Under the pieces are notes generated by a model. The model saw only the letters and a list, made by a program, of their open reading frames with translations, was not told the DNA's origin and did no database searches. 23,051 nt of DNA, taken from a virus. A program made the position numbers and the translations under genes. Below, in pieces: positions 1 through 6,671 of this stretch. How positions within the stretch are numbered: the first letter of the stretch is position 1; every line of letters starts with the position of its first letter. The DNA lies in IMG/VR virus record IMGVR_UViG_3300035698_014406, positions 1 through 23,051 of that record. One strand, 5' to 3'.

Positions 1-22
1 ATTCACAATATTTATAGTTGAA

Positions 23-625
23 ATGATTATTTACAAGGCAACAAACAAATCCACCGGAATGGTTTACATCGGGCAAACTATCCTCTCCCTTAAGCAGAGG
101 AAGTCTAACCATATGAAATCCATACGTTCTGGCTCCACGACGTACTTCCATAATGCTCTCCGTAAGGGTAAGTTCGATTGGGATATTGTATGTGAAGTAG
201 CAAATAAAACTTGCCTAGATAATTACGAAGTATATTACATACAGGAATTTGGGTCACAGTGGCCTGGTGGTTACAACCTAACTTCGGGTGGAGGAACATT
301 TACGTTTAATGATGAAGTTAAACAGAGGATGAGTGATGCTCATAAGGATGTTCCACTGTCGGAAGAACATAAGAAAAGTATTAGTAAAAGTTTGATTGGA
401 AATACGAGATCCCTAGGGGTTTACCCTTCTGATGAGACTAAACAGAAGATGAGCGATGCTAAATTAGGTGACAAAAATCACTTTTACGGTAAGACTCACA
501 CTGCCAAAGTAAAAGAGCAATGCCGCGCTGCTCAGTTGGGTCACAAAGACTCTGCCGAAACTAAGCGCAAGAAGAGTGAAGCTATAAAACTTTGGTGGGC
601 AAATAGAAAAGAAAAGAGAATATAA
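23..625 (+). CDS. GIY-YIG homing endonuclease with NUMOD3 repeats
   Basis: This 200-aa protein is a GIY-YIG nuclease of the phage homing type, which cuts DNA lacking the gene so that repair copies the gene in. The N-terminus carries the GIY-like strand (IYKAT, residues 3-7), the YIG strand (VYIGQT, 14-19), the catalytic Arg26 with His30 in the following helix, the metal-binding Glu69 in NYEVYYIQEFGS, and Asn85 in GYNLTSGG. The C-terminal half has three or four NUMOD3-type DNA-binding repeats (SDAH/SDAK/SEAI segments with conserved Lys, residues about 97-195). The frame is open to the window edge, but the ATG at 23 gives the standard start of the domain. No clear Shine-Dalgarno is visible. Its stop overlaps the tail tube start by one base, so it sits directly against an essential late gene, a common homing position. 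Confidence 0.93.
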   Translation: MIIYKATNKSTGMVYIGQTILSLKQRKSNHMKSIRSGSTTYFHNALRKGKFDWDIVCEVANKTCLDNYEVYYIQEFGSQWPGGYNLTSGGGTFTFNDEVKQRMSDAHKDVPLSEEHKKSISKSLIGNTRSLGVYPSDETKQKMSDAKLGDKNHFYGKTHTAKVKEQCRAAQLGHKDSAETKRKKSEAIKLWWANRKEKRI

Positions 626-1116
626 TGGCTGAAATGTTGGCCCCCATCCCAGTAGACTTGGAGCCTAAGCGTAAGAATCGCTTTATCTTAGAGTTCCCCG
701 CAGACCTTGACTTCGCAGAATGGATGGTCCAGACAGCTGGTCGTCCAAAAATGACAATTACAGAAAAAGAAATCCCATACATGAACACTCAGACCTGGGT
801 TGCTGGTAAATACCAATTTGAAACAATGGACGTTAAATTCCTGGACGTTATTGGCCCATCAACCTCACAGAAGGTTATGGAATGGGTCCGTATGCACGTT
901 GAACCAGCAACTGGTCGCATGGGCTATGCAACAAACTATAAAAAGAACCTTACTTTGAAGATGCTTGGACCTGACGGTGCCGAAGAAGTTGAAAAGTGGG
1001 TAATTTATGGTGCGTTCATTACTAATGTTGACTTTGGTGACCTTGATCACTCGGTTGACGACCTGGCTGATATTAGTCTGACCTTGCGTTATGACAGAGC
1101 AGTATTGAGCTACTAA
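625..1116 (+). CDS. 19: Tail tube protein, T4 gp19-like
   Basis: This 163-aa protein should form the inner tube of the contractile tail, through which DNA passes. The length equals that of T4 gp19, and the layout is typical of the Phage_T4_gp19 family: a short N-terminal arm, then KNRFILEFP, a beta-rich core with VAGKYQFETMDVKF (near residues 59-72), an EWVRMHV helix region, and a C-terminal strand pair ending DISLTLRYD. The start at 625 overlaps the stop of the nuclease gene (TAATG), and the stop overlaps the next start in the same way, so all three + strand genes look translationally coupled. The sheath gene, normally its neighbour in T4-like phages, is on the opposite strand about 2.2 kb away. 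The family call is from residue pattern and context, not from a database search. Confidence 0.88.
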   Translation: MAEMLAPIPVDLEPKRKNRFILEFPADLDFAEWMVQTAGRPKMTITEKEIPYMNTQTWVAGKYQFETMDVKFLDVIGPSTSQKVMEWVRMHVEPATGRMGYATNYKKNLTLKMLGPDGAEEVEKWVIYGAFITNVDFGDLDHSVDDLADISLTLRYDRAVLSY

Positions 1117-1391
1117 TGAAAAAATCAGAACTTAAATTAATTATTAGAGAGTGTATTGTTGAAGAGGGTCGACTAGATGGAAAATCTAATCCATTTTATG
1201 TTACTGTTGATAATTGGAACAGTTCCAAAAATGGGTCGGGTGGTGGAAGTGGTGGACCATTTAATTCTAGCAAACTAAAAAAACATTTAGAATGGCTAGA
1301 AGCTCAAAATATAGAACATAAAAATGTAATATTGTGGCAATCGGTTGGGGTTCTTCCTGAAAAATATTGGCCAAAGAACAAAGACAAATAA
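1116..1391 (+). CDS. Small protein with KKSELK N-terminus, candidate internal head protein
   Basis: This 91-aa protein is of unknown function. Its first 18 residues (MKKSELKLIIRECIVEEG) belong to a leader shared with four other proteins in the window, starting at 6671, 12526, 12837 and 13430. The leader is an amphipathic helix ending in an Glu-Glu-Gly step that resembles a gp21 protease site. The body is unrelated to the other four: a polar stretch, a Gly/Ser linker (GSGGGSGG, residues about 41-48), then a helical, Trp-containing C-terminus with a Lys-rich end. The start overlaps the tail tube stop (TAATG). A strong terminator follows directly. By analogy with T4 internal proteins, the leader could be a capsid-targeting sequence; that is inference. 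The placement beside a tail gene rather than a head gene is odd. Confidence 0.75.
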   Translation: MKKSELKLIIRECIVEEGRLDGKSNPFYVTVDNWNSSKNGSGGGSGGPFNSSKLKKHLEWLEAQNIEHKNVILWQSVGVLPEKYWPKNKDK

Positions 1392-1413
1392 GTCAATTAT
1401 ATCACAATCTAAG

Positions 1414-1468
1414 CGCCCCAAGTTCATTCTCATGGTAACACATGTATAAATGATTTGGGGCGTTTTTT
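1414..1468 (+). terminator. Intrinsic terminator after the tail tube pair
   Basis: CGCCCCAA (1414-1421) pairs with TTGGGGCG (1455-1462), and the stem extends inward by a G-T, a T-A and a T-G pair. Six T follow (1463-1468). The loop is long, about 27-33 nt, and contains TATAAATG (1445-1452), one base off the T4 late-promoter box TATAAATA. The hairpin explains the end of the + strand operon. It also argues against starting the next gene at the TTG at 1455, which lies inside the stem. Confidence 0.8.
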
Positions 1469-1499
1469 CATTACAGAACGCATCCTAAGGTATGGTTTT

Positions 1500-1916
1500 A
1501 TGAAGAAGAAAAGGTTCAGCAGGAAGTACAAACGAGGATCGCTCCTTAGACACTCACAAACACGCTTAAATGGATTAGAAAAACAGTTCGCAGGAATACT
1601 GAATAGACTTGGTATCAAATTCAAGGCGCAATATGTTCTCAAGGATAAGATCTACGATTTCTATTTGCCAGAATATGAAACACTGGTTGAGGTTGATGGA
1701 GACTATTGGCATTGCAATCCTAGGAAATATCCAAGGGGCCCAATCAATGAGGCACAAAAGAAGAACATCAGAAATGATCGTTACAAAGATTCACTCGCTA
1801 AGGTGTGGGGGTTTAGATTGTTACGGGTGTGGGAGTATGACATTAAGAATAGAACATCATATGTAAGTAGCAACCTAGTGATTGCACTTGTGGAAATGAA
1901 AAGGGGTGGGAAATAA
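1500..1916 (+). CDS. Vsr-like / DUF559-type endonuclease, probable homing enzyme
   Basis: This 138-aa protein has the fold signature of the very-short-patch-repair-like PD-(D/E)XK nucleases used as free-standing homing endonucleases in phages (the EDxHD group). Visible residues are Glu27 in GLEKQF, Asp53 in YDFYLP, the core strand VEVDGDYWH (63-71) with Asp66 and His71, Asp93 in IRNDRYKD, and the closing strand FRLLRVWEYDI. The N-terminus is very basic. I chose the ATG at 1500 because AAGG lies nine bases upstream; the longer frame from TTG 1455 begins inside the terminator stem. It is a single gene after a terminator and converges on the - strand genes. A DNA-repair role is possible, but the position next to a rearranged structural block favours mobility. 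Confidence 0.8.
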   Translation: MKKKRFSRKYKRGSLLRHSQTRLNGLEKQFAGILNRLGIKFKAQYVLKDKIYDFYLPEYETLVEVDGDYWHCNPRKYPRGPINEAQKKNIRNDRYKDSLAKVWGFRLLRVWEYDIKNRTSYVSSNLVIALVEMKRGGK

Positions 1917-1924
1917 TCCCACCC
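1904..1924. terminator. Bidirectional terminator between convergent genes
   Basis: GGGTGGGA (1904-1911) and TCCCACCC (1917-1924) form an 8-bp stem with a 5-nt loop. It overlaps the stop of the nuclease gene and lies seven bases from the end of the - strand cluster. On the - strand it is followed by CTTTTCATTT, a moderate U-run; on the + strand the U-run is weak. Confidence 0.6.
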
Positions 1925-1930
1925 AATCTC

Positions 1931-2233
1931 TTACTTCTTGCCGTTCTTAGATTTCTTCTTAGATTTATTAGAATCATCCTCGACAGCTTTTTCAATTTTG
2001 GAAGCAGCTTTAGCAGCCTCTACAAAGTCTACTTCTTCATCAGCCAAGTCTGGACCGAAATCCACTTCTACAACTGGTTCGAATACTTCTGCAGCCTGTT
2101 CAGCAATTTCTTTGTCCTGTTTTGGAAGGACTTGTTTCTTCAGATCTGCAACTTCACCATGGCCTGCGTTGTCCTGTCTGAGTCCTTGGTGATGGCGTTG
2201 CCATGCACTTTTTCTTGAATCGTAAATACCCAT
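1931..2233 (-). CDS. Unknown charged protein, end of the late cluster
   Basis: This 100-aa protein is not recognised. The first 30 residues are basic and His/Gln-rich (KSAWQRHHQG), the middle (about 38-84) is acidic and Ala-rich with probable helix, and the C-terminus is a Lys/Ser/Asn tail ending SKKKSKNGKK. Its ATG overlaps the stop of the preceding frame (TAATG), with AAGGG eight bases upstream, so it is coupled to the gp26-extension frame. It is the last gene of the leftward structural cluster. In tail operons a tape-measure gene normally follows the assembly chaperones, but this short protein stands there instead and the strand then switches. Function unknown. Confidence 0.7.
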   Translation of the reverse strand: MGIYDSRKSAWQRHHQGLRQDNAGHGEVADLKKQVLPKQDKEIAEQAAEVFEPVVEVDFGPDLADEEVDFVEAAKAASKIEKAVEDDSNKSKKKSKNGKK

Positions 2234-2451
2234 TACTTTTTCCCTTTCGTGGATGCTTGTTCTTGTTTCTTTTTAATTTCTTCCATCTCTTTGATTGTTC
2301 TTTGTATCATCCATTTCCTTTGGTAAATCGGTAAACGTTGTGCGTCTCCCAAACTTAACTTACAATGAAATGTCAACTGAAACAACTCTTCAAGGATGTA
2401 TTGTTTATGACTCGGAGTCAGGCCAAAAAAAGTTCGCCTGGATGGGAACAA
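2233..2451 (-). CDS. Out-of-frame extension of the gp26-like protein (probable +1 frameshift product)
   Basis: This open frame runs from 2451 to the stop at 2233. Its only upstream start is a TTG at 2451 that directly abuts GAGGAGG with no proper spacing, and no ATG occurs until residue 48. It most likely is translated by a ribosome shift from the gp26-like gene at the T run 2431-2425, contributing the 63 codons from 2424. The fused product would be about 326 aa. The encoded segment (YILEELFQLTFHCKLSLGDA, then LPIYQRKWMIQRTIKEM) resembles the short helical extensions of myovirus tail-assembly proteins, where a Trp-Met/Phe-Ile-Arg motif follows a hydrophobic helix. It ends in a Lys/Gln tail. 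The stop overlaps the next start. The role as the T part of a tape-measure chaperone pair is inferred. Confidence 0.65.
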   Translation of the reverse strand: MFPSRRTFFGLTPSHKQYILEELFQLTFHCKLSLGDAQRLPIYQRKWMIQRTIKEMEEIKKKQEQASTKGKK

Positions 2452-3214
2452 CCTCCTCGGCTACATTCCCACAAGATGTACATGTTGCATCTTGTTTCAT
2501 AATCATTCCGGGTTCAATTGATTGCATATAATTTCTAAATGCACGTGAATCCTTTGCGATCATGGTAGAGACGAACTGTCGGACCTGATTTTGATCTTCC
2601 ATTCCGTTAACCTCTTTAATAACTTTAAACATTCTCAGTGATAGAGAATTGTCTACCTGAGATTGTAATTTCTTTTTTCTTGAATTTGTTGTCTTCAAGA
2701 TGTCCAATTCATCTTCACCATTCAGAAACTTGAACTTCACAATCTTCTTAGACACTGGAAGAGTAAATGTAAATAAACCATTTTCGTCTGGTTCTACCTC
2801 TAGCTCTTTAATGTCAAGTTCAGCCAAATTAAATTCATGTTCGAATGTTGCGTTACATTCTGAGCATTGAAGTCTGACTGGATATTCCCCACCGTATCCT
2901 GTTGTTCTCAACCACACTAGAAGTGTATTTCTGTCACCCAAAATTAATTCATCAACGTTGACTGAACGATCTTTGATTACACTCTTTAGAAGTGCACTGA
3001 TCATTTTACCAGTTTGAATTAGATTAGGAGACGTAATAATGTCTTCTTGTATTGCTGTCAAGTACTGTAATTGTAAATTTTCCTTACCAAATAGTGGTGA
3101 ACCTTTTGGGTACACTAAACCTTTAGATGGAAGCGTTACAACGTCTGATGGAATTTCAAATTCTGTAGAAGAACCTGCCGGTTTAATTGACGCCGGATTT
3201 TGCATATCACTCAT
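2405..3214 (-). CDS. 26: gp26-like baseplate hub / tail assembly protein
   Basis: This 269-aa protein matches the T4 gp26-type baseplate or tail-assembly family. It has the characteristic opening IPSDVVTLPSKGLVYPKG (residues 21-38), followed by QYLTAIQEDIITSPNLIQTGK (50-70), the IKDRSVNVDELILGDRNTLL block (80-99), and two CxxC knuckles (C117/C120 and C245/C248) that probably bind one zinc. It ends at a conserved-looking NFFWP motif (261-265). The start at 3214 has AAGGAG upstream with good spacing. The FFW codons are the slippery run described separately. By position between sheath and the end of the tail cluster, and with the frameshift, it would act as an assembly factor for tape measure or hub rather than a bulk structural part; that is inference. 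Confidence 0.82.
   Translation of the reverse strand: MSDMQNPASIKPAGSSTEFEIPSDVVTLPSKGLVYPKGSPLFGKENLQLQYLTAIQEDIITSPNLIQTGKMISALLKSVIKDRSVNVDELILGDRNTLLVWLRTTGYGGEYPVRLQCSECNATFEHEFNLAELDIKELEVEPDENGLFTFTLPVSKKIVKFKFLNGEDELDILKTTNSRKKKLQSQVDNSLSLRMFKVIKEVNGMEDQNQVRQFVSTMIAKDSRAFRNYMQSIEPGMIMKQDATCTSCGNVAEEVVPIQANFFWPDSES
2408..2431 (-). promoter_or_regulatory. Candidate programmed frameshift site
   Basis: On the - strand the gp26-like frame reads AAC TTT TTT TGG. The seven-T run (2431-2425) lets a P-site Phe tRNA on the second TTT re-pair perfectly after a +1 step, after which GGC is read in the extension frame. A small hairpin, TGACT-CCG-AGTCA (2420-2408), begins a few bases downstream and abuts the zero-frame TAA (2407-2405). 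A -2 slip on the same run would reach the same frame. No experiment is available from sequence. Confidence 0.6.
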
Positions 3215-3233
3215 TTATATAACTCCTTGTAAT

Positions 3234-3320
3234 TTATTTCTTTGCGGCTTTAATAAGGTCTGAAACCTTAGTTTTACCATCAAATGCAACCCTGATTGTG
3301 GCATCAGTCTTGTCACTCAT
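3234..3320 (-). CDS. 28-residue microprotein between sheath and gp26
   Basis: A 28-codon frame, MSDKTDATIRVAFDGKTKVS followed by DLIKAAKK, fills the gap between the sheath terminator and the gp26-like gene. AAAGGA lies six bases before the ATG, as good a ribosome site as those of the neighbouring structural genes, and the frame ends 19 bases before the next start. The peptide has a short beta-like stretch (IRVAFDGKTKV) followed by a basic amphipathic helix (DLIKAAKK), which reads as a designed small domain rather than random sequence. No family is recognised. It could be a virion component, an assembly factor, or a leader peptide coupling translation of the next gene. Confidence 0.6.
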   Translation of the reverse strand: MSDKTDATIRVAFDGKTKVSDLIKAAKK

Positions 3321-3335
3321 ATTATTCCTTTATTT

Positions 3336-3357
3336 GGGGTGAGCCGAAGCTCACCCC
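3336..3357 (-). terminator. UUCG-loop hairpin after the sheath gene
   Basis: On the - strand GGGGTGAGC, loop TTCG, GCTCACCCC form a perfect 9-bp stem directly after the sheath stop. No T run follows (AAATAAAGG), so it may stabilise the sheath mRNA 3' end or attenuate transcription rather than fully terminate it. The stem core GAGC-TTCG-GCTC recurs in the hairpin at 18421-18438. Confidence 0.6.
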
Positions 3358-3364
3358 ATTATGT

Positions 3365-5620
3365 TTACACACCTTCGTCGAAGGATGCTCCACTACCCAT
3401 AATGTTGAAGTTAATCAAGATTGCTTCGGCAGTTTTTGTAGGCTTGACATAAATCTGTCCAACCAATTGTCCGCGATCAATCATATCAGCGGTATTTGTT
3501 GTTTCATCCATGATGATTCTGAAATCATATAGGCCCTGTTTGATCTTCACACGATCAAGAATAGGCTGAACCATGTTCTTGAAGCGGTCCCATGTTTTCG
3601 AATCATTCTGCTCGAACACAAGATATTGACTTGCTCCAGCGATAACCTTCTCGATATACAGCATCATACGTCTGACGTTGATACGATCAAGAGCGGTTTC
3701 TCTGGTCTGCAATGTCTTCTGACCCCAAATTGCATATCCCTGTCCAGGCAATGTAGCAATAGGATTAATCCTGGCACCGTAAATAATGTCACGATCGTCC
3801 TGTGTCAGTTTGTATTGTGTGCGAAGCACATCAGTCAACAACCCACGATTCATTCCCGCAGGAGCGAACCAAGGATATGCAACCTGATCGGTATAAGCAA
3901 TTGCTTCCATCACTTGAGGTGTAGGTGGAATCAATACTTCCTGATTTGTGTCGGAATCGAAGATCTTAACATATGGCCAGTAAGTGGCAGCATAGTTAGA
4001 ATCCAGTCCAGCCGTCAGTGCAGCAGCACCAGTAGCAGTTGTGACATTATCGGGGAAATCCCCAACATAGAAACAGTCAGCACGTTCTTCAACCAAGTCA
4101 ATAGCGTTTCCACCGATTGTACTTGTGATTGCAACACCAGGAACTGCAAGCAGGTTGATGTCATATTCCTCAGCAGAGCGAATGGTGTCAAATGCCAACA
4201 GGTACTGAGCGACTTCTCCAGATGTAGGAGTCACGGACAAGAAGTTTCCTGTTCCACGATCAGCAGCCCATCCATCATTACCACCAGAAACTGGCACAAC
4301 AAACTTTGCATTGAAAATAGTATAATCAGTGATTCCCGAAGGACCAGGGACATAACTAGCAACTGGCGCACCGGAGTCCAAGTGGAATCCCTTAAGTGGG
4401 GCCTCATCTTCACCAACAGTCGCAGCAAGATTTCTCTGCGCTCCAGCACCAACCATCAAAACATCTTGATCTGTAAGTGCAGTATCAATTCCTAAACTCT
4501 GACGCTTGGTTGACACTGTTGTTGCATATGTAGTATTCATTGCGAACTCTGGAAGATCACCAATCAGTGTCGTACTACCAACAGTTGGATTGAATCCCAG
4601 TGGAATTCCACCGTCCAAGTTATCACCAGCAACTTCAATATAGATGTACTTAGAAATAAGTGCATAATCTGAAGTTGTTTCATCTTCACCGTCACCAATT
4701 GCACGGGCGATATAATTGTTTTCTGATTTTGTCATTGAAAGTTTGGTGAACTTTTCAAGCAACACAACGTGGTCGTTTGTATCAGAGAAATCACGCACAC
4801 TTAAAGAGAACGTTCTGTTTGTTTGATCAATATCTGAAATTTCAACCTTGATCGAACTGTTTGCAGCAGCACCATCTGAAATAGTGTGAACAGTAAACAA
4901 TGATCTACCAAGATCGGTTCCATTTGTTTCTCCAACAATTACTGGGGAAACTGATTCACTATATCCTGAAACTTCCCATGAGGTTCCTGCTACAACAGCA
5001 GCTGCTGTGAACGTAGTGGCTGAATTAATGTTTGTTCCAACCTTTGCACAGTGCTTAGGAAACACACATTGAGTTGCCATTCCATTAGTGGTTGCAGAAA
5101 CAGTATTATCTCTTGGGAAAACCGTTTCAATGTACACTGGTGAATTGGAATTTGTAAAGTTTACCCAACCTGAATAAATTGACGTTGCACCAGATGCAGC
5201 AACAAGGAATGTGTCAGCATTGGTAGGTGCAAACTCAACATCTGCAACAGCCTTGTTTGAAACGTCAACCGTAGTTCCAACGGGAGCCATAAGAACGGCA
5301 CAAGTTGTTCCACCTGAATCTTGAATAGAAATCATTCCATCTGTTCCACGTAGGGAATCAGATCCAAGTACTCTAACGATCCAAGCTTGGTTTGCATATT
5401 TGAAATAGTTCTTTGCAACATAGCCAGACAGTTGTGTTGGGCTAAGTGCACCGAAAATTTCTTTAAATTCAGCAATATTAGAAATCAGCGTTGGCTTGAA
5501 CGCTGGTCCCATTGGCATTTCGCCAACAATTGCAAGTGATGAGTCATTTACGCTTGATACGTAATATGAGAAGTCATGTTCGCGGGTGTAAACTCCCGGC
5601 GAAACGAAGATTTCGCTCAT
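3365..5620 (-). CDS. 18: Contractile tail sheath protein, gp18-like
   Basis: This 751-aa protein is the tail sheath, whose contraction drives the tube into the cell. The N-terminus (VSPGVYTREHDFSYYVSSVN, residues 6-25) is the classical sheath opening, followed by LAIVGEMPMGPAFKP and the EFKEIFGALS segment of the first domain. The middle (about 110-430) is Thr/Ser/Val-rich and beta-like, probably the exposed variable domains. The conserved C-terminal part has PWFAPAGMNRGLLTDV (near 587-602), a DRDIIYGARINPI loop, INVRRMMLYIEK, FEQNDSKTWDRF and a final strand set before IMGSGASFDEGV. It is about 90 residues longer than T4 gp18 (659 aa), with the extra length in the middle. It follows the gp15-like gene by 21 bases and is followed by a UUCG hairpin. 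Confidence 0.96.
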   Translation of the reverse strand: MSEIFVSPGVYTREHDFSYYVSSVNDSSLAIVGEMPMGPAFKPTLISNIAEFKEIFGALSPTQLSGYVAKNYFKYANQAWIVRVLGSDSLRGTDGMISIQDSGGTTCAVLMAPVGTTVDVSNKAVADVEFAPTNADTFLVAASGATSIYSGWVNFTNSNSPVYIETVFPRDNTVSATTNGMATQCVFPKHCAKVGTNINSATTFTAAAVVAGTSWEVSGYSESVSPVIVGETNGTDLGRSLFTVHTISDGAAANSSIKVEISDIDQTNRTFSLSVRDFSDTNDHVVLLEKFTKLSMTKSENNYIARAIGDGEDETTSDYALISKYIYIEVAGDNLDGGIPLGFNPTVGSTTLIGDLPEFAMNTTYATTVSTKRQSLGIDTALTDQDVLMVGAGAQRNLAATVGEDEAPLKGFHLDSGAPVASYVPGPSGITDYTIFNAKFVVPVSGGNDGWAADRGTGNFLSVTPTSGEVAQYLLAFDTIRSAEEYDINLLAVPGVAITSTIGGNAIDLVEERADCFYVGDFPDNVTTATGAAALTAGLDSNYAATYWPYVKIFDSDTNQEVLIPPTPQVMEAIAYTDQVAYPWFAPAGMNRGLLTDVLRTQYKLTQDDRDIIYGARINPIATLPGQGYAIWGQKTLQTRETALDRINVRRMMLYIEKVIAGASQYLVFEQNDSKTWDRFKNMVQPILDRVKIKQGLYDFRIIMDETTNTADMIDRGQLVGQIYVKPTKTAEAILINFNIMGSGASFDEGV

Positions 5621-5641
5621 AAGTTATCTCTTTCTTTCTTG

Positions 5642-6370
5642 TTAAGTGGTATCTTCTGTTACAGTTACGACTATATCCTTGATACCGATTTTCTGCTCAA
5701 ATTCGTCTTCATTAATTATATAGCCGTGCACAATGATTGAATACAGAGTATGCATTACTCGTTCTTCATCCAAATTGTCAAAATCAGATTCGTCACTGAT
5801 GTTGTCAATTACCATGGGCATGAAATGATGATCTATATCTAAATATGAGTGTAGAGAAGCGAAATGCCGCAAAAGTACCTCGTTGATGATATTTATATCA
5901 GTAATATAGTGTGTCAATGCACGGACTTCATATTCCAAGTCAACCTTAATTGGTTGTGGAACCTTATAATGCATATACGACACCTTATCATTATCATATA
6001 CCGGCACTCGATATGTTTCAAAAGTTTTGCCGGGAATCCTACCCCTTACAGGTTCACCTAATCTTGGTGCCTGACTTCTCCTGATCGTAATATATGGATA
6101 TTTCATATTGCTATTACCATCAGTAAAAGACCACTTACCCTTAAATTCTGCCCACTTTTCTGGAGTCAAATATATTGACGGAACTTGTTTACCATCTACC
6201 AACATTTTTCTTGTTTGAAACCAATCAAAAACAGCCCTGTCTATATCTTCAAACGAAATAGAACGAGGAAAGAACGTCTTCTGCGTTCCTTTCAATTGGT
6301 TAGGTTCTTTAAACCAAGGCTCTGGTTCGCCTAATGAAGATGGCTGATAGCCTGGTGGAAATCTTTTCAT
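5642..6370 (-). CDS. Tail completion / sheath stabiliser protein, gp15-like (putative)
   Basis: This 242-aa protein lies immediately before the sheath gene, where T4-like phages often place tail-terminator or completion genes. The N-terminus is Pro-rich and polar (FPPGYQPSSLGEPEPWF). The core has a DIDRAVFDWFQTR segment, YPYITIRRSQAPRLGEPVRG, and then the feature that supports the call: YKVPQPIKVDLEYEVRALTH followed by a long helical stretch (DINIINEVLLRHFASLHSYL). A polar strand that leads into a helix spanning ring subunits is the usual tail-terminator (gp15/gpU-like) layout. The C-terminus is acidic. The ATG at 6370 has only a weak AGGT upstream. The role (capping tube and sheath at the neck) is inferred from position and pattern; a neck protein is the alternative. 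Confidence 0.6.
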   Translation of the reverse strand: MKRFPPGYQPSSLGEPEPWFKEPNQLKGTQKTFFPRSISFEDIDRAVFDWFQTRKMLVDGKQVPSIYLTPEKWAEFKGKWSFTDGNSNMKYPYITIRRSQAPRLGEPVRGRIPGKTFETYRVPVYDNDKVSYMHYKVPQPIKVDLEYEVRALTHYITDINIINEVLLRHFASLHSYLDIDHHFMPMVIDNISDESDFDNLDEERVMHTLYSIIVHGYIINEDEFEQKIGIKDIVVTVTEDTT

Positions 6371-6377
6371 ATTTTAC

Positions 6378-6671
6378 CTATTTGTAGTATTCTCTGAGTC
6401 TGTTTATCGCTTCACCTAATGAAAATTTAACCCCTTTAGTGTATTGTCTATCTCCACCCACCCTGATTGAATCTTTAAATGCAACAAAAAGTCCTGGTTT
6501 GTTTGCACTGCTTAATTCTTTGTCAATCAGTTTGTAAGCGTTTGCCAATTCCTTGAGTGCTTTCTCTAGAGCCGGTTGGATCTTCTTTGCTGCCTTCTTA
6601 TCTTCTTCAGCAATGGTTCCTTCTTTGAGAAGTTCTTCTATGATTATTGCTTTTAGTTCACTCTTTTTCAT
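6378..6671 (-). CDS. Small protein with KKSELK N-terminus, candidate internal head protein
   Basis: This 97-aa protein begins MKKSELKAIIIEELLKEGT, the shared leader, and reaches the leader's end at LKE|G, a near-ideal match to the (L/I)xE preference of T4-type prohead protease. The body is unlike its relatives: a Lys/Ala-rich helix (DKKAAKKIQPALEKALKELA), then KLIDKELSSANKPGLFVAFK and a basic segment RVGGDRQYTKGVKF, ending in a helix LGEAINRLREYYK. Its ATG overlaps the preceding stop by four bases (ATGA), so it is coupled to the neck gene upstream. Small, basic and placed among virion genes, it fits a DNA-associated internal protein. Function otherwise unknown. Confidence 0.75.
   Translation of the reverse strand: MKKSELKAIIIEELLKEGTIAEEDKKAAKKIQPALEKALKELANAYKLIDKELSSANKPGLFVAFKDSIRVGGDRQYTKGVKFSLGEAINRLREYYK

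Noticed and set aside
1455-1499. TTG start for the Vsr-like gene
   Set aside because: The codon lies in the terminator stem; ATG 1500 has AAGG upstream.
3626-4495. Long + strand open frame of 289 codons
   Set aside because: It lies wholly antisense to the clearly recognisable sheath gene, is Ser/Cys/Ile-rich as expected of a shadow frame, and has no ribosome site or family pattern.
5890-5897. TATAAATA on the - strand inside the gp15-like gene, and a similar one at 9-16
   Set aside because: The first lies in coding sequence far from a start, and the second would read out of the window; both can be chance in AT-rich DNA.
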